Translations under genes and position numbers: made by a program | DNA from: Capronia americana | Lineage: Eukaryota; Ascomycota; Eurotiomycetes; Chaetothyriales; Herpotrichiellaceae | Reading direction: 5' to 3' | NCBI GenBank assembly: GCA_016110215.1 | Contig: JADWQD010000003.1 | Location: forward strand, 2,108,001 to 2,172,000 | Length of the DNA: 64,000 nt | Shown: piece by piece, positions 43,547 to 53,817 of the stretch | Position numbering within the stretch: position 1 is the stretch's first letter | Layout: every line of letters starts with the position of its first letter | Notes under the pieces: generated by a model | The model's input: only the letters and a program-made list of their open reading frames with translations | The model's database searches: none | What the model was told of the DNA's origin: nothing

Positions 43547-44266
43547 TCAAACTCCATTCACTTCGTCTGTCCGTGCCCCTAACTTCAAATACTGGACCAC
43601 AAGCTCGACGATGTGATTCCAGTCCATCATCGCCCCATCGCCCGTATCCCCACAGGCCAACTCCTTCTCCGTCGGCCTCAGGATCGTGACCCATCCGTCC
43701 TCGCCTTCCCCCCAATCTTCGTCCAGCACCTTGATCTGCTTTCTCGTGATAGGGTGCCTCCACATGGCGGTGTTCATCGCCGGGGCGACGAAGATCCTCT
43801 TCTTCCGCATGTCGACCAGGCCGGTGGTGTCCCACGCGCGGATGACGTTCAGCAGCAACCCGTCGCTCACGCCGTTGACCATCTTGGCGAGGCTGTTGGC
43901 CGACAAGGGAGCGACGATCAGGACGTGGCCCCAGCGCCTCAGTTCAATGTGTAGGATCTTGTCGCCCCGGACCCAGGGCTTGGACCATTCATCTTCGTCG
44001 GTGTATATCCCGTCGACGTTCGGAAGGTTGATCAGAGATGATAGCTTCGGCTGTTCGGCGGACTGGCCCTGCAAGAACTGCCCCGCCGCCTCGGTCAGGA
44101 CGATGCGGATGGATACGTTTGCGTGGGAGCCAAGCGCCTGCGCTATCAGAGGTAGCTTGATCGCCGCGACCGAGCCGCTTGCCGCGAGGAGGATGTGGTG
44201 TTTCCCGTCGTCCTCGAATGCGGCAGCGGAGAAGCGCTCGCCGCCTGAGGTCGGGTTCGTGGTCAT
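43547..44266 (-). CDS. Phosphopantothenoylcysteine decarboxylase
   Basis: HFCD-family flavoprotein converting 4'-phosphopantothenoylcysteine to 4'-phosphopantetheine in coenzyme A synthesis (the eukaryotic PPCDC; related to yeast Cab3/Hal3). Single exon, 239 residues, ATG 44266. FMN-binding start HHILLAASGSVAAIKLP; catalytic His in KILHIELRRWGHVLIVAPLSAN; the substrate clamp PAMNTAMWRHP; and the conserved cysteine in KELACGDTGDGAMMDW. The family is normally a trimer with shared active sites. The short acidic tail and lack of the long N-terminal arm of yeast Hal3 suggest a plain enzyme rather than a phosphatase inhibitor. A 320-bp divergent promoter separates it from GRX5. Confidence 0.93.
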   Translation of the reverse strand: MTTNPTSGGERFSAAAFEDDGKHHILLAASGSVAAIKLPLIAQALGSHANVSIRIVLTEAAGQFLQGQSAEQPKLSSLINLPNVDGIYTDEDEWSKPWVRGDKILHIELRRWGHVLIVAPLSANSLAKMVNGVSDGLLLNVIRAWDTTGLVDMRKKRIFVAPAMNTAMWRHPITRKQIKVLDEDWGEGEDGWVTILRPTEKELACGDTGDGAMMDWNHIVELVVQYLKLGARTDEVNGV

Positions 44267-44587
44267 GGTACCGTGAGCGTAGACAGGACAACCTGTGTTA
44301 TGTCAAGTCAAGTCGAGTCGCAAAAACCTACAGGGATTCCTCCACGCAGAAAGAGATATTTATGTATTCTCTTCATCAGTCGCCGGCGATTTGTAAGAGA
44401 GTATGTCGCTGTTCTCGACGGTAGAGGACGGGTGTGATTTCGGGGAAATCGATGCGACGACACACCGATTGACAATTTGTCAACATTTGACATCATTCCC
44501 TCTTCCGACCACTTTTCTCCAACGCCGCAGGAGAGTGACTCGAGCTCTTGTTCTCTCTTCAGCAAAAAAACACACAAGGACACAGCC
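44267..44587. other. Divergent promoter, PPCDC / GRX5
   Basis: 321 bp between two start codons, so both promoters are shared here. Contains AT-rich stretches around 44340-44400 and 44465-44500 but no motif I can assign. Confidence 0.6.
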
Positions 44588-45321
44588 ATGCTCCAGCGAA
44601 CATTAAGACTACCCGTACGATCACCCCATCAGCTGGAGATCCCTGCCCGGATACTGACAGTGACCTGCACAGGCGCTCCGCGGCGCTCTCGCGTCCCTCT
44701 CCCCCTCCGCCACCCACAGCACCATCCTCCCGCGAATAACCTCCCAACTGTCACAAACCCGCCTGCTCTCGCAAGAAGTCCGCTCCGCAATCGACAAAGC
44801 CGTCGCCTCAGCACCGGTCGTACTCTTTATGAAAGGCACACCCGAGACACCCCAATGCGGCTTCTCGAGAACGAGCATCCAGATACTGGGCCTACAGGGC
44901 GTGGACCCCGCCAAATTCACGGCCTTCAACGTACTGGAAGACCAAGATTTGAGGAGTGGTATGTACAATGCTAGTGGCTGGGGTGGCAACACAGTTTCAT
45001 CCTGCCTGTTACTGACGAGATTCCTCTGTAGGCATCAAAGAATACTCCGACTGGCCGACGATCCCGCAGCTATACGTCGACAAGGAATTCATCGGCGGCT
45101 GCGACATCCTGATCAACATGCACAAGGACGGCAGTCTGGCTGAGCTGCTTGCGGAGAAGAAGGTCCTCGTAACGGAGGATGGCGACGAGGTCGAGCACAC
45201 CGAAGCCGGAGGCGACAAGGAAGGTGGCGATGTTGAGGGACAGAAGGCCGGACAGGTAAGAGCTGAAACAGAGCAGAGTACAGGAGCACGGAGTAAGGAC
45301 GCAAAAGGGGAGAGTTCGTAA
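44588..45321 (+). CDS. GRX5: GRX5, mitochondrial monothiol glutaredoxin
   Basis: CGFS-type glutaredoxin that passes [2Fe-2S] clusters from the mitochondrial scaffold to acceptors. Exons 44588-44614 (27 nt), 44673-44958 and 45032-45321, all frames closing. Exon 1 and the start of exon 2 give the presequence MLQRTLRLP|ALRGALASL, basic and Ser/Thr-rich. The core reads VVLFMKGTPETPQCGFSRTS, with the single-cysteine CGFS cluster ligand, then SDWPTIPQLYVDKEFIGGCD (cis-Pro and glutathione site) and DILINMHKDGSLAELL. The C-terminal 60 residues are Glu/Gly/Lys-rich and disordered, longer than in yeast Grx5; a late GTAAGA donor at GQKAGQ could alter the tail. With ISD11 12 kb away, this window holds two Fe-S cluster biogenesis genes. 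Confidence 0.93.
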
Positions 45322-45647
45322 TCAAGCCCTGATAGTCCGATGAGCAGCTGTACCACTATTACGGATGGGTTCGAGCCTCCAGGTTGCCAAAAGTTCTTTC
45401 GTTCTCCGGCATCGATCAAAGCTACTGACATGATATGTTCATGCGTTGTTCCACCATGCAAGCTTCGCCCTAAGAATATGTACAAAATGAAGCCACCGTC
45501 AGGACTCTTCGCCTATGCACCTGCGCCATGCTATTCCAGCCTGTCATTCTTTGCATCAAAGTCGTGAGCCTCCGCACTCAGTGCTCTCAAAGAAGCGAGA
45601 GACTGTTCTCGTCCTTGTCCTCGTCATCAACAGGAAACATCGCCTTT
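45322..45647. other. Convergent spacer, GRX5 / branched-chain aminotransferase
   Basis: 326 bp between two stop codons. Holds both 3' ends. No gene. Confidence 0.6.
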
Positions 45648-47000
45648 TCATGCATCGTACGTTCTCTCCTTGACCTCCTCCACGACAACCCCCCACTCAT
45701 CTTGCAACCGTCCGAACATGATATCCTTCAGCATGCGCTTCACCTTCATGGCAAACTCATCTCCCTGCTTGCCCTCGACTTGACCGAGCGGGAGAACGAG
45801 GTCCAGGCCCCTGAAGTGGATATCCTGCACCGGGGCAATGAAGAACGCCGTGCCCGCACCGAACGCCTCAATGAGACGACCCTCGTTCTGAGCGTCAAGG
45901 ACTTCTTGCATGGTGAATTTTCTCTCCGTAACGTCCACATCCTCACCTAATCTCCCCGAGCGGACGAGATCGAGGACCGACGCACGGGTCACGCCTTCGA
46001 GGATGACACCATCCCCGAGAGGCGCCGTGACCATCTCCCTCCGCCCGGTAGTCTTATTCTTCCACAGGACGAAGAAGTTGCTCCCACCCGCTTCGGTGAC
46101 GAAGCATTCCTCACCGAAAAGCCATAGGATCTGATCATAACCTCTCGCACGAGCCTCGCCCTGCGCGACGAGTGAAGGTCCGTAGTTCGCACCGACCTTG
46201 GCATTGCCGAAGCCGCCGGGCCAGGCGCGGATCATATCGTGCTTGGATGCGAGGAGGCGCATGCCTTTGTGCGGGGCCGAAGGCTTCGGTTCAGCCGCGC
46301 CGTTGCCCAGAAGACCAGCACTAGGAGCAGGCATGGGAGGCTTGCACGATGGGTCGTCGAGACTCGGGAACATGACCATCATGATGTACATTAGCGCCTC
46401 CTTTGGTCTCTGCACACCCAGGGCTGGCGCCGTCGCAATCATGGTCGGCCGAATGTAGATAAAGGTGCCAGGCTCCGCGATCCATTTGGGCGCCTCAACG
46501 CCGACGAACTTCTTCAACAATTTGAGGAACTCTTCTGGCGAGAAAGCCGGGAGGGAGATACGTGTGGCTGATTGGAGGAAACGTCTTGCGTTGCGATCTG
46601 GTCGGAAGAGTCGAGCTTTGCCGTCGTCGCCACGATAGGCTTTCATGCCCTCGAAGCATTCGGTCGCGTAGTGCAGGACGGATGCTGTTGGCATGATGGA
46701 CAGCGGGCCGTAGGGTCGGATCTCAGGAGCATCCCAACCATCCTTCTCCGTCCACCGGACGGTGAGCATGTGGTCTGTCGTGTAGTTTTGGCTCCATACT
46801 TCTGGCGAGTTGGGGGCAGGGACGGGCTTTGGATTGAGGTTTAGGGTGTAAGTGAGTTTCGAGGCATCAAGGTCTGCCACTTTCGGTCCATTGGAGATCG
46901 TCTGCTCGAGTATCGTGGCTGTCCCCGCCTTGGTTAGCTTGGACGTATTGTCCAGGGTGGGCGACGGGGGAGACACAGGTGAAACTGCTGCTGGTGCCAT
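45648..47000 (-). CDS. Branched-chain amino acid aminotransferase
   Basis: PLP enzyme of fold type IV interconverting Leu, Ile, Val and their 2-oxo acids. Single exon, 450 residues, ATG 47000. Landmarks: DHMLTVRWTEKDGWDAPEI, LHYATECFEGMKAYRGDDG, FIYIRPTMIATAPALGV, the PLP-lysine region GFGNAKVGANYGPSLVAQ, GEECFVTEAGGSNFFVLW, DGVILEGVTRASVL and the closing EAFGAGTAFFIAPV. The segment between LDDPSCKPP and the GMRLLASKHD strand holds a Pro/Ala-rich insertion of about 25 residues not usual in this enzyme. The N-terminus is Ser/Pro/Thr-rich, without a clear presequence, so cytosolic or mitochondrial location is open. The upstream in-frame stretch begins at a non-ATG codon and was left out. Confidence 0.93.
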   Translation of the reverse strand: MAPAAVSPVSPPSPTLDNTSKLTKAGTATILEQTISNGPKVADLDASKLTYTLNLNPKPVPAPNSPEVWSQNYTTDHMLTVRWTEKDGWDAPEIRPYGPLSIMPTASVLHYATECFEGMKAYRGDDGKARLFRPDRNARRFLQSATRISLPAFSPEEFLKLLKKFVGVEAPKWIAEPGTFIYIRPTMIATAPALGVQRPKEALMYIMMVMFPSLDDPSCKPPMPAPSAGLLGNGAAEPKPSAPHKGMRLLASKHDMIRAWPGGFGNAKVGANYGPSLVAQGEARARGYDQILWLFGEECFVTEAGGSNFFVLWKNKTTGRREMVTAPLGDGVILEGVTRASVLDLVRSGRLGEDVDVTERKFTMQEVLDAQNEGRLIEAFGAGTAFFIAPVQDIHFRGLDLVLPLGQVEGKQGDEFAMKVKRMLKDIMFGRLQDEWGVVVEEVKERTYDA

Positions 47001-47890
47001 GGCGTTCGAATGATAAAGCGAGGTAAAGATTGAATAACAAATGAGGATCGTGACCGCCCAAACAGGAAAGATCAGGACAGGAATCAAAGCGGAATGGAAG
47101 AATGGAAGGGCAATGCGTATGGGCCGCTTCCGTGACTCATATACTTCTGGAAGACGTGACTTGACCGGCCCGGAGCATCAATAAAAACATGGGTACACTT
47201 CACAAACTCTGATAGCGGGACAAGCCTTGCATACTGCTGCAGGGAATGGGGGAATCTACTTGGTCCATTGACGCGGCCAGCATCCTTGACTTATTTCCGT
47301 TTGGACCCTACTGTGCGCCTTTTCGTGACAAGGCCTTATCAGGGTGTCCACTTCAAGGTGATGGGAGGCTGCAGGGAGTAAACACCCGATTACAAGTCGC
47401 CCCGAACAAGACATGAGTGCAAGATTTTCATTCGAAATTTTCCATACAGCAAGTTTTGGTGTTTGCCGCCACAAGAAAGACACTGTGAGAGCTCCAGTTG
47501 AACATCTATGTAGATTGGTGGCGTTGGAAAATAAACAAGGCTCCGCCTGAAAAATGCAAGCTTCTTCCGAGATCCGGCTCACCGTCATAGCCCAGCCTGT
47601 GACGGATATTCGCGGATATCGACGTCGAGAAAAGAGGAGACGCAGGACAGGCGCGTATGGTTCCGCACTTCGAAAGGTGTTAGTTCGCACACTTTCATCA
47701 GTCCATCGTGAAGCTGGGAGGTCGGTGGGAGGTCAGCTGGTGCAGGCAATGATCTCACTGACGACGTGACATCGCGGACGGGCAGCTTGCACTTCATCAT
47801 TCCAACACGGGCAACCTGAACACGGAGCATCGAACACGGACCGTCCTCCGTGTGGAATGAAAGGCCAAGCTTCCGACCTGACCATGATCC
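47001..47890. other. Intergenic region
   Basis: About 890 bp, upstream of the aminotransferase gene and downstream of the coiled-coil gene. Short frames only, no domains. Confidence 0.5.
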
Positions 47891-48902
47891 TCAGTCCTCT
47901 GTGAACTGCTGGAGAAGAGTTGTAATTTGCTTCAGGTTCTCGGTCTTTTTCTGTACATATGACTGGAACAGGTGGTTAAGACACACTCGGCACCGAGACA
48001 CGGGAAAAGTACATACCTCGTGGATTTCCTTGGCTACCTTTTTGGCTTTGTTGGAGATTTGACCCATTTCCTCTTCGAGTCCCTTCAGACCTTGCTGGAA
48101 TTCTGCATGGTCCCGACGCGTTTTATCATGAGCAGTTTTGGCAACAGTGAACGTCTCCTGGAGTCTCTCCAGCTGGCCCGGTTTCATAAGCCCGATTTCC
48201 ATTTGGACAACGTGCAGCGAGTCTTTGCCGTAGAGCTCTGCGGCAAGACTGACGATCTCGAATTGTACGTCTTCCCATTCTCCCCAGAGCTGGCGTAGGA
48301 TCTGACCCTTCTCTTCATGCAGTTTGCGAAACTCCGAGATGCTCTCTTTCAGCAAGACCTCTTCCCTGATAACCCCTGCATTTTCCCTGTCGCTTCGGAC
48401 ATTCGTCAGTGCCTCTGCGCTGAATGGTTTCTGCAGAGGCTCTTCGATCTCGCTCAACTTATGACAATGTGCCTCGACATCACGCGCGAGTTCTTCGAGA
48501 TTGCAGGCCAATTTTTGCTTCGTTTCGCTTAAATCATTTGTGGACTGCTCATGGAGATTCTCTCGATAGTGGTCGAGGCTTTCTTGTAAAGGTTAACAAC
48601 TCCTATGAACCGCTTGTGAAAAACCCACCTGTAAGCTTGTCCGCCAGCGCAACGCGGGGACCCTGTTGTTTATCATTATGTCTATTCCCGTAGGCATGGG
48701 TCGAGCCACAGTGATCTGCGTGACGAGGTTTTCGCGGCTTGGTAACACGGGGGGGGACAATGGGTCGACGCTCGACCGGGGTTCTGGCAGTCGCTGGTGC
48801 CAATGACTTGCGGGGAAGTGAAAAGAGTGATTTGGCGGACACAGTACCACGCTTGTCGGTGGTTGGCTGGATCGTGGATCGAGACCATGTGTTGATACTC
48901 AT
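47891..48902 (-). CDS. Coiled-coil protein of unknown function
   Basis: Not recognised. Exons 48629-48902, 48017-48582 and 47891-47962 give 303 residues with all frames closing; the last junction is EIHE|SYVQKKTENLKQITTLLQQF. The first 90 residues are basic and Ser/Thr/Pro-rich (PRKSLAPATARTPVERRPIVPPRVTKPRKP), with likely disorder and candidate T-P and S-L-A kinase sites. From about residue 92 to the end it is almost entirely helical heptad-like coil (ESLDHYRENLHEQ, LEELARDVEAHCHKLSEIEEPL, and GLKGLEEEMGQISNKAKKVAKEIHE), broken only briefly by a Gly/Pro spot. This shape (basic tail plus long coil) is common in kinetochore and spindle-pole components, but I cannot name a family. Confidence 0.75.
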
Positions 48903-50818
48903 TGTATTGTTGCCGGAGTGGTCAGCTTGGAAAAATGGTTGAGGTAGGATGAACAAGTGTCGAGAAAGATTGGAATAAATGTGGTGGAAGAGCAGTTATC
49001 ATTTGGCCTTCGGGTGTCCTCTCAGTCTCTTCAAACACCATAACATCACCTAACAGGAAGGAGCAATCCAAGCATCGGCTTCTGACTCCGGTGTCTCTCA
49101 ACGTTGCAAATCTCCTTGTTCCTCCACGAATCATGCGTTCCCTAATTGCAAGTAGAAAGTCAGCTCCTTCGGTTCGTAGCTGCACGACTTCCACCCTCCA
49201 CGTTTCCATATGTGCCACTCATGCCACTCTCTCATTAGAAGGTCGCCATAGCAAGGAGGATCTCCAGAATTCTGTAGACAGGCAGTCAGCGACCGTCAAA
49301 TCCCAAGTCATAGTTACGTAGACATCGTGTGCGTCCAATGGGTAGCTGTGGAATGGCGCATACCTTGTTTCTGCTCAGCCTTGACCGCCTGAGAATCTCG
49401 TAGTCCCTTCACTGAAGGTCCGACAGTATGGTGGCATCCACCAATCATTTATTCCCATTGAATCCCATGCCATATATATTGAAGTTGACAAAATCCAGTC
49501 AACAATCTCCTCTCGGGCTCAGGTCAAACTAGCACCGGGCTAGAAGGCGAGTCAGAGACGAATTGTTCAACAAGTCCTCCGTTCAACTCCCGCCGTCGTC
49601 GCTCCGAAAACCGAACCTCCTCGATTTCCTCCTCCTCGACCGACAAGAGAAACAAGTGGTGGATCCTACAGGCCAGAAATAACGTAATGTTTGCATACTT
49701 GACAAGTCAAATCGGCGGTCCTGACCGCGAGATGGGAGTAGATCGGATGGCTTGCACCACCGAATATAGCCCATCAAAAGATGAAGCGTCAGCAAAAGCT
49801 CTTATCACAACCTCTAATCAAATAGAGGTTGTGATAAAGGTTTTTGTCTTTTTCTCTCTTGTTAATATGCTGTTCATTCTTTCGTGATATAGTAGTCTCA
49901 ATTCGTACTCTCCGAGGACCTAAACCCTACACGCGCTCTAAGGGAAGGTGTTAGAGGTAGACTCGATATGAATACTAAAATACTGCGTCACCAAACATTC
50001 CAACTCAGTAGACTCCAGCATTTAGTAAATCAGTCTACCTCCTCAGTGTCCTACCAATAGTATCACCTTCCGACTCCTGCTGCCTCTGTGCGCGGTTCTT
50101 CATCCAGCCTGCTTGGCTCCGCTGGTTGCGAAGCATTTAGGTATACGAGTACATACGCGCTATGGTGGCGGAGCTATCTTGGAAGTCAGATTCTGGGGAA
50201 GGCGCCTGCACCGCCACAGGCACGATGTTCTTCAAGTGCTGCGCATGCATCTGGATGGGGCACCTTTGTGGCATCCAATGACCACAGCGCGTGTTGCTGG
50301 CATCATCCCAGAAGTTGGCATAGAATCGAGATGAGCAGGCACTGGCAGGTTGGAGTTGATGTCGCCCTGCGTCATCAGACCCCTTGTGGTGTGGCTGCCG
50401 ACAGGGAAATTCATTGGCTAAAGTTGGCAATCCCCCTCCAACTTCCCAAAGCGAAGGCTGGAACTTGGAAACCTGGTCCCTCTAGCGCCCCTTTGCCTTG
50501 GGATCGTCGAAATGCCATGCAAAGAAGCGATATTCTCCGACCTTGCTGGCTAGCGTGGATAGCCCAGTGCAGACCAGTGCTGTTTACGACGACGAGTGAC
50601 GTCGCCGGTCATACGGGGAAGGAAACATGGACATCGCGCTCGACGGAGGTACTCGTATTGATAAAAAGGTCCAAGTCGACTCCAGACCGGGTCCAGATCC
50701 CACTTCTCTTCCCTATCAAAGAAAAGATAAACCATACGAGTACTGTCAAACCTCAAGAGCCTAGACTTCATAACATATCATTTCACAACAACACCAACAC
50801 CAACAAATAACATCGACA
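48903..50818. other. Intergenic region (1.9 kb) with a perfect inverted repeat
   Basis: A minus-strand frame at 48922-49218 (about 98 codons) and a plus-strand frame at 50088-50810 start at dubious or non-ATG codons and have no domain. The interval ends in the CAACACC-rich leader of the next gene. The hairpin at 49802-49837 is listed separately. Confidence 0.5.
49802..49837. repeat. Perfect 14-bp inverted repeat, T-rich 3' side
   Basis: Arms TTATCACAACCTCT (49802-49815) and AGAGGTTGTGATAA (49824-49837) surround an 8-nt AT-rich loop and are followed by a T-rich run on the plus strand. Could form a stable hairpin, be a relic of a small inverted-repeat element, or act in transcript end formation. 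No gene is adjacent on the plus strand. Confidence 0.75.
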
Positions 50819-51205
50819 ATGGCCTTCGGTAGATCACGAGCTCGTCACCAAGCTGGCGGAGCTACCGTCACCACCACGGTCACAACCGTGGAACACCCAG
50901 GTCCTGCAACAAGATCTCGTGCCGTGGGCGCAAAGCCCACCCTCAGGCAGCGCCTCTTCGGCCCGAAGACCAGAACACCAAGAACCACCACTGCCACTCC
51001 AACACGAAGACGCCATGCTGCCGGCACACGTCGCACACCAGGCACAGCAACCACCACTCCACGCCGCAAGGCCAGCATGAGCGACAAAGTCTCCGGTGCC
51101 ATGCTCAAGCTCAAGGGGAGTCTTACTCGACGACCAGGCCAGAAGGCCGCCGGCACGAGACGTATGCATGGAACAGACGGTAGAGGGAGTCGTCGGTACT
51201 ACTAG
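50819..51205 (+). CDS. Small, strongly basic Thr/Arg-rich protein
   Basis: Not assigned to a function. Single exon, 128 residues, ATG at 50819 after an A/C-rich leader. The middle is almost wholly Thr, Arg, Pro and Ala (TTTATPTRRRHAAGTRRTPG), which would be disordered and nucleic-acid friendly. The second half carries a more ordered block, DKVSGAMLKLKGSLTRRPGQ, then KAAGTRRMHGTDGRGSRRYY at the C-terminus, a pattern that looks conserved rather than random. It has few acidic residues overall, so charge is very positive. Could bind RNA, DNA or membranes. No family name is offered. The long leader with many CAA repeats suggests a well-expressed mRNA. Confidence 0.6.
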   Translation: MAFGRSRARHQAGGATVTTTVTTVEHPGPATRSRAVGAKPTLRQRLFGPKTRTPRTTTATPTRRRHAAGTRRTPGTATTTPRRKASMSDKVSGAMLKLKGSLTRRPGQKAAGTRRMHGTDGRGSRRYY

Positions 51206-51524
51206 TCGCCGGCGTGGCCTGGGGCCCCGGCCGACGCTGGGGTCCAAGCTTCGTGGAACCGGGAGAGACTGGTCCGAGTCGCTCCGATCTGCTTGGAAGA
51301 GCCGAGAAAGGTTGACGAGTATGGCGCCGATGTTCGGGACAAGCTCTATGCAGCGAGGTCTGGAGGATCAGATCTTGAATGCGGATCCTCCTGGCGGTTT
51401 ACGTGGATCGCCGAATGTATGATTATGATGAGACGATGTATCAGATACCAGAATGTAATTCATAGTTTTCATGTTCATACTTGACAAATTTCAATGGGAA
51501 TTTTCTGCCATTGCTTCGTGGCTT
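51206..51524. other. Convergent spacer
   Basis: About 320 bp between the small basic gene and the methyltransferase gene stop. No coding feature seen. Confidence 0.55.
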
Positions 51525-52247
51525 CTACGATTTTCTCGTTACGGAGTATAGAAATATTCCCTCTCTCCGGTCATCATCCTTGCCATCGTAGTCCACATAA
51601 TCTACGTGGAACTTCTTCATCATATCGCGAACGAATCTCATATCGGCTTTTCGTCTCTTCTTGAAGCAGAAGTAACACGTTGTTGATGGTCCAATAAGGT
51701 CACCCAGCGTCTGTAGGAGTAAAGGAAATGCAGGCTCGAAGTAGACACAATCTGCTGCGAGGACAACGTCCGGGTGTCCTGAGCAATACGAAAGAATGGA
51801 CGGAGGAGGCGCGGTGCCCCAGTCATATACCTCCGCAGCCACCCTGTCTTCGAGCTTGTTCAAAGCAATGTTCTTCCTCATCAAAGCAAGCATGGGTATT
51901 TGGTCTGTAAGATAGATCTTCTGAGTATGGTCGAGCTCGCAACCCAACGCGACGGCCAGTCCCACAAGTCCTCCGCCCGCACCGATCTCGACAACAGACT
52001 TGCCTCTCAGAGAGCCTGAGGAATGATATGTGAGCATGTACTTGGACAGGACCATGCCAGCAGGCCAGAGTTGACCACCGCATCCTTCTTGAAGATCTTC
52101 GTGAAGGAGGAGAGGTTTGTCTGCGGGGAGGAGATTGTCGAATGTGATGATTGTGGTGGAGGGCTTTTTGTGGTCGCGCTCGGGGACGAGAGCGGTATCA
52201 ATAGCGAAAACATCGTTCTCGGGCGAATGTGACCGGGATGCCGGCAT
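51525..52247 (-). CDS. EFM6-like protein-lysine methyltransferase
   Basis: Seven-beta-strand S-adenosylmethionine enzyme of the family-16 (METTL21-like) group. Single exon, 240 residues, ATG 52247. SAM motif I is VVEIGAGGGLVGLAVALG; the acidic loop after it is IYLTDQIPMLALMRKNIALN; and motif post-II is DVVLAADCVYFEPAFPLLL. The pre-motif I segment LWPAGMVLSKYML is usual for this family. The order of motifs and the TDQ..LM..NI pattern best fit the yeast Efm6 subgroup, which methylates elongation factor eEF1A; other family-16 targets cannot be excluded. The C-terminal region ends EGIFLYSVTRKS. Probably cytosolic. Confidence 0.75.
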   Translation of the reverse strand: MPASRSHSPENDVFAIDTALVPERDHKKPSTTIITFDNLLPADKPLLLHEDLQEGCGGQLWPAGMVLSKYMLTYHSSGSLRGKSVVEIGAGGGLVGLAVALGCELDHTQKIYLTDQIPMLALMRKNIALNKLEDRVAAEVYDWGTAPPPSILSYCSGHPDVVLAADCVYFEPAFPLLLQTLGDLIGPSTTCYFCFKKRRKADMRFVRDMMKKFHVDYVDYDGKDDDRREGIFLYSVTRKS

Positions 52248-53182
52248 CGTTGCTGCACCAGAATGCGGGATTCCTGTCTGGAGCCGACGAGTTTATGGGA
52301 CAGTAGAAAATTCAGCTGCACATGATGATGGCCGTGATCGAATCACTAACGCTCTTGTGTAAGAAGTCAAAAATCAAAGGTTTCTTGTGGACGTTTCTGA
52401 CGATTGTAGGAGCGTGATTTCGGTCAAATCGATCGAGCTGCATTAACCGCAGATGAGGTAAACAAAAGCGCAGACGGTTTGGAGGAGGCTCTATTGTGCG
52501 GCAAGGCTGCTGATAACATGGCCAGCACTGATACCACGCATTGAAATGATTGGACAGCAGCTTAGCGGACTGGTAATCCGGGGTAAGTCTTAGTTAGCTG
52601 ACTGTTCCTGGCTTGAGGCATTCACCAAAAGTTGTCCCTGAGCAGAAGATATCCTTTGACCCAAAAACACGAGTAGAGCTTCGAAGTCGAGGGCCAGAGC
52701 GCATGAGGAGGATCTTTCGGCGAGAGCCAAAGCCCCCGATCATTGGAAGCTCGGAGAACATACTTCAGCAAGATTAACGTCAGGTGCTCAGGAACGATCC
52801 TCGGCACTGACATCATCGGGGAAACAGACATCCGAACTAGTCATTACAGTTTGAAAACTTGGACTGAGGCGGGCAAATGGCTTGTCAGACAACCGTTTAT
52901 ACGTAAAATTACCGCTAGCAATTTCAACGTGTCGTCATTGTTTGTGTTGTTGGACCAGTGGGACAGCTCTTTTCTTGCTGGTCAGTTCTTGCGCCACAGC
53001 TGCCAGTTTCAAGTCACCCAGTTCTTCCTGCACGTCACAGGCTCGTTCTTATAAGCTTGACCTTGACTTCATCTCTTCCTCCTTCTTCCGTTCAGACGCA
53101 AAACGACCAAATCCAATCTTTGACCCTCGCAAGACTCAATCGAACCTTTCACACTCACGCAAACACACAATCTACCATCACA
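52248..53182. other. Divergent promoter region
   Basis: About 930 bp between the methyltransferase and the DUF1761-like gene. Short unsupported frames only. Close to the downstream start is a normal A/C-rich leader. Confidence 0.5.
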
Positions 53183-53817
53183 ATGGCCACACTACACTGT
53201 ACGTTGCCCTGCTTGCGGTCATGATATCAATACGTCACTCCCGAAGCTCAAACCAACCTCACCTCGTCGACCAGAGATGATCAGTTTGTTCAAGATGAAG
53301 CTAACAATATCGTGCTCGTCCAGACCTCCCACCTGTTAAGCCCTCGGCGATTGCCCTCGGCATCGTCTTCAACCAAGCCGCCTCCGCCGCCGTCCTGGCC
53401 CCTCTCTTCGGTGATACCTACCACCGTGCTAAGGCCGCGGACAGCAAGGAGGAATTCTTCAAGTCCAAGGAGACCGCAACTGCGGCTGCTAGCTGGGGCT
53501 CTTCGATTGCCGGTTCTGCCATCCAAACATATGGTGTCGCTGCCCTGATCAACGCTACTGGTACTCTGTCCTACAAGGGAGCTGCATACTTGGGTGGTCT
53601 GATCTTCGCTGCTACATACTCTCCATCGGTATGTCTCACAGACTCAAGAAAGTGTCATTTGATACTAACGATCGTTTTGTAGTTGGTCTCTCAACTTGTT
53701 GTTGAGCAGCGACCTATTGACACCGTCGCTGTTGGCGTCCTCACCCGCATCTTCGAGACTGTCGGCCTCAGCTTGTTCCTCACATACTGGGGCACACGAA
53801 CCAACCCATTCGACTAA
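53183..53817 (+). CDS. DUF1761-like small membrane protein
   Basis: Exons 53183-53198 (16 nt), 53324-53628 and 53683-53817 give 151 residues; frames close as MATLH|YLPPVKPSAIALG and SPS|LVSQLVVEQ. Hydrophobic segments AIALGIVFNQAASAAVLAPLF, SSIAGSAIQTYGVAALINA, AAYLGGLIFAATYSPSLVS and VGVLTRIFETVGLSLFLTYWG would make about four helices, which is the DUF1761 architecture. A small polar loop (DTYHRAKAADSKEEFFKSKE) joins the first two. The family has no known activity in fungi. The first exon encodes only five residues plus one base, so simple gene finders may miss the real start. The 125-nt first intron has a CTAAC branch near its end. Confidence 0.75.

Noticed and set aside
45356..45380. GGTTCGAGCC resembling a tRNA B box
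   Set aside because: No matching A box, acceptor stem or anticodon arm can be folded around it.
47001..47087. Hydrophobic N-terminal extension of the branched-chain aminotransferase
   Set aside because: The frame upstream of ATG 47000 begins at TTG, and the enzyme family starts near this ATG.
48922..49218. 98-codon minus-strand frame upstream of the coiled-coil gene
   Set aside because: Begins without a convincing start, has no recognisable domain, and I could not join it to neighbouring exons in frame.
50088..50810. 240-codon plus-strand open frame
   Set aside because: It begins at GTG, has a scrambled composition (Trp/Cys/His-rich), no domain, and its end is the leader of the small basic gene.
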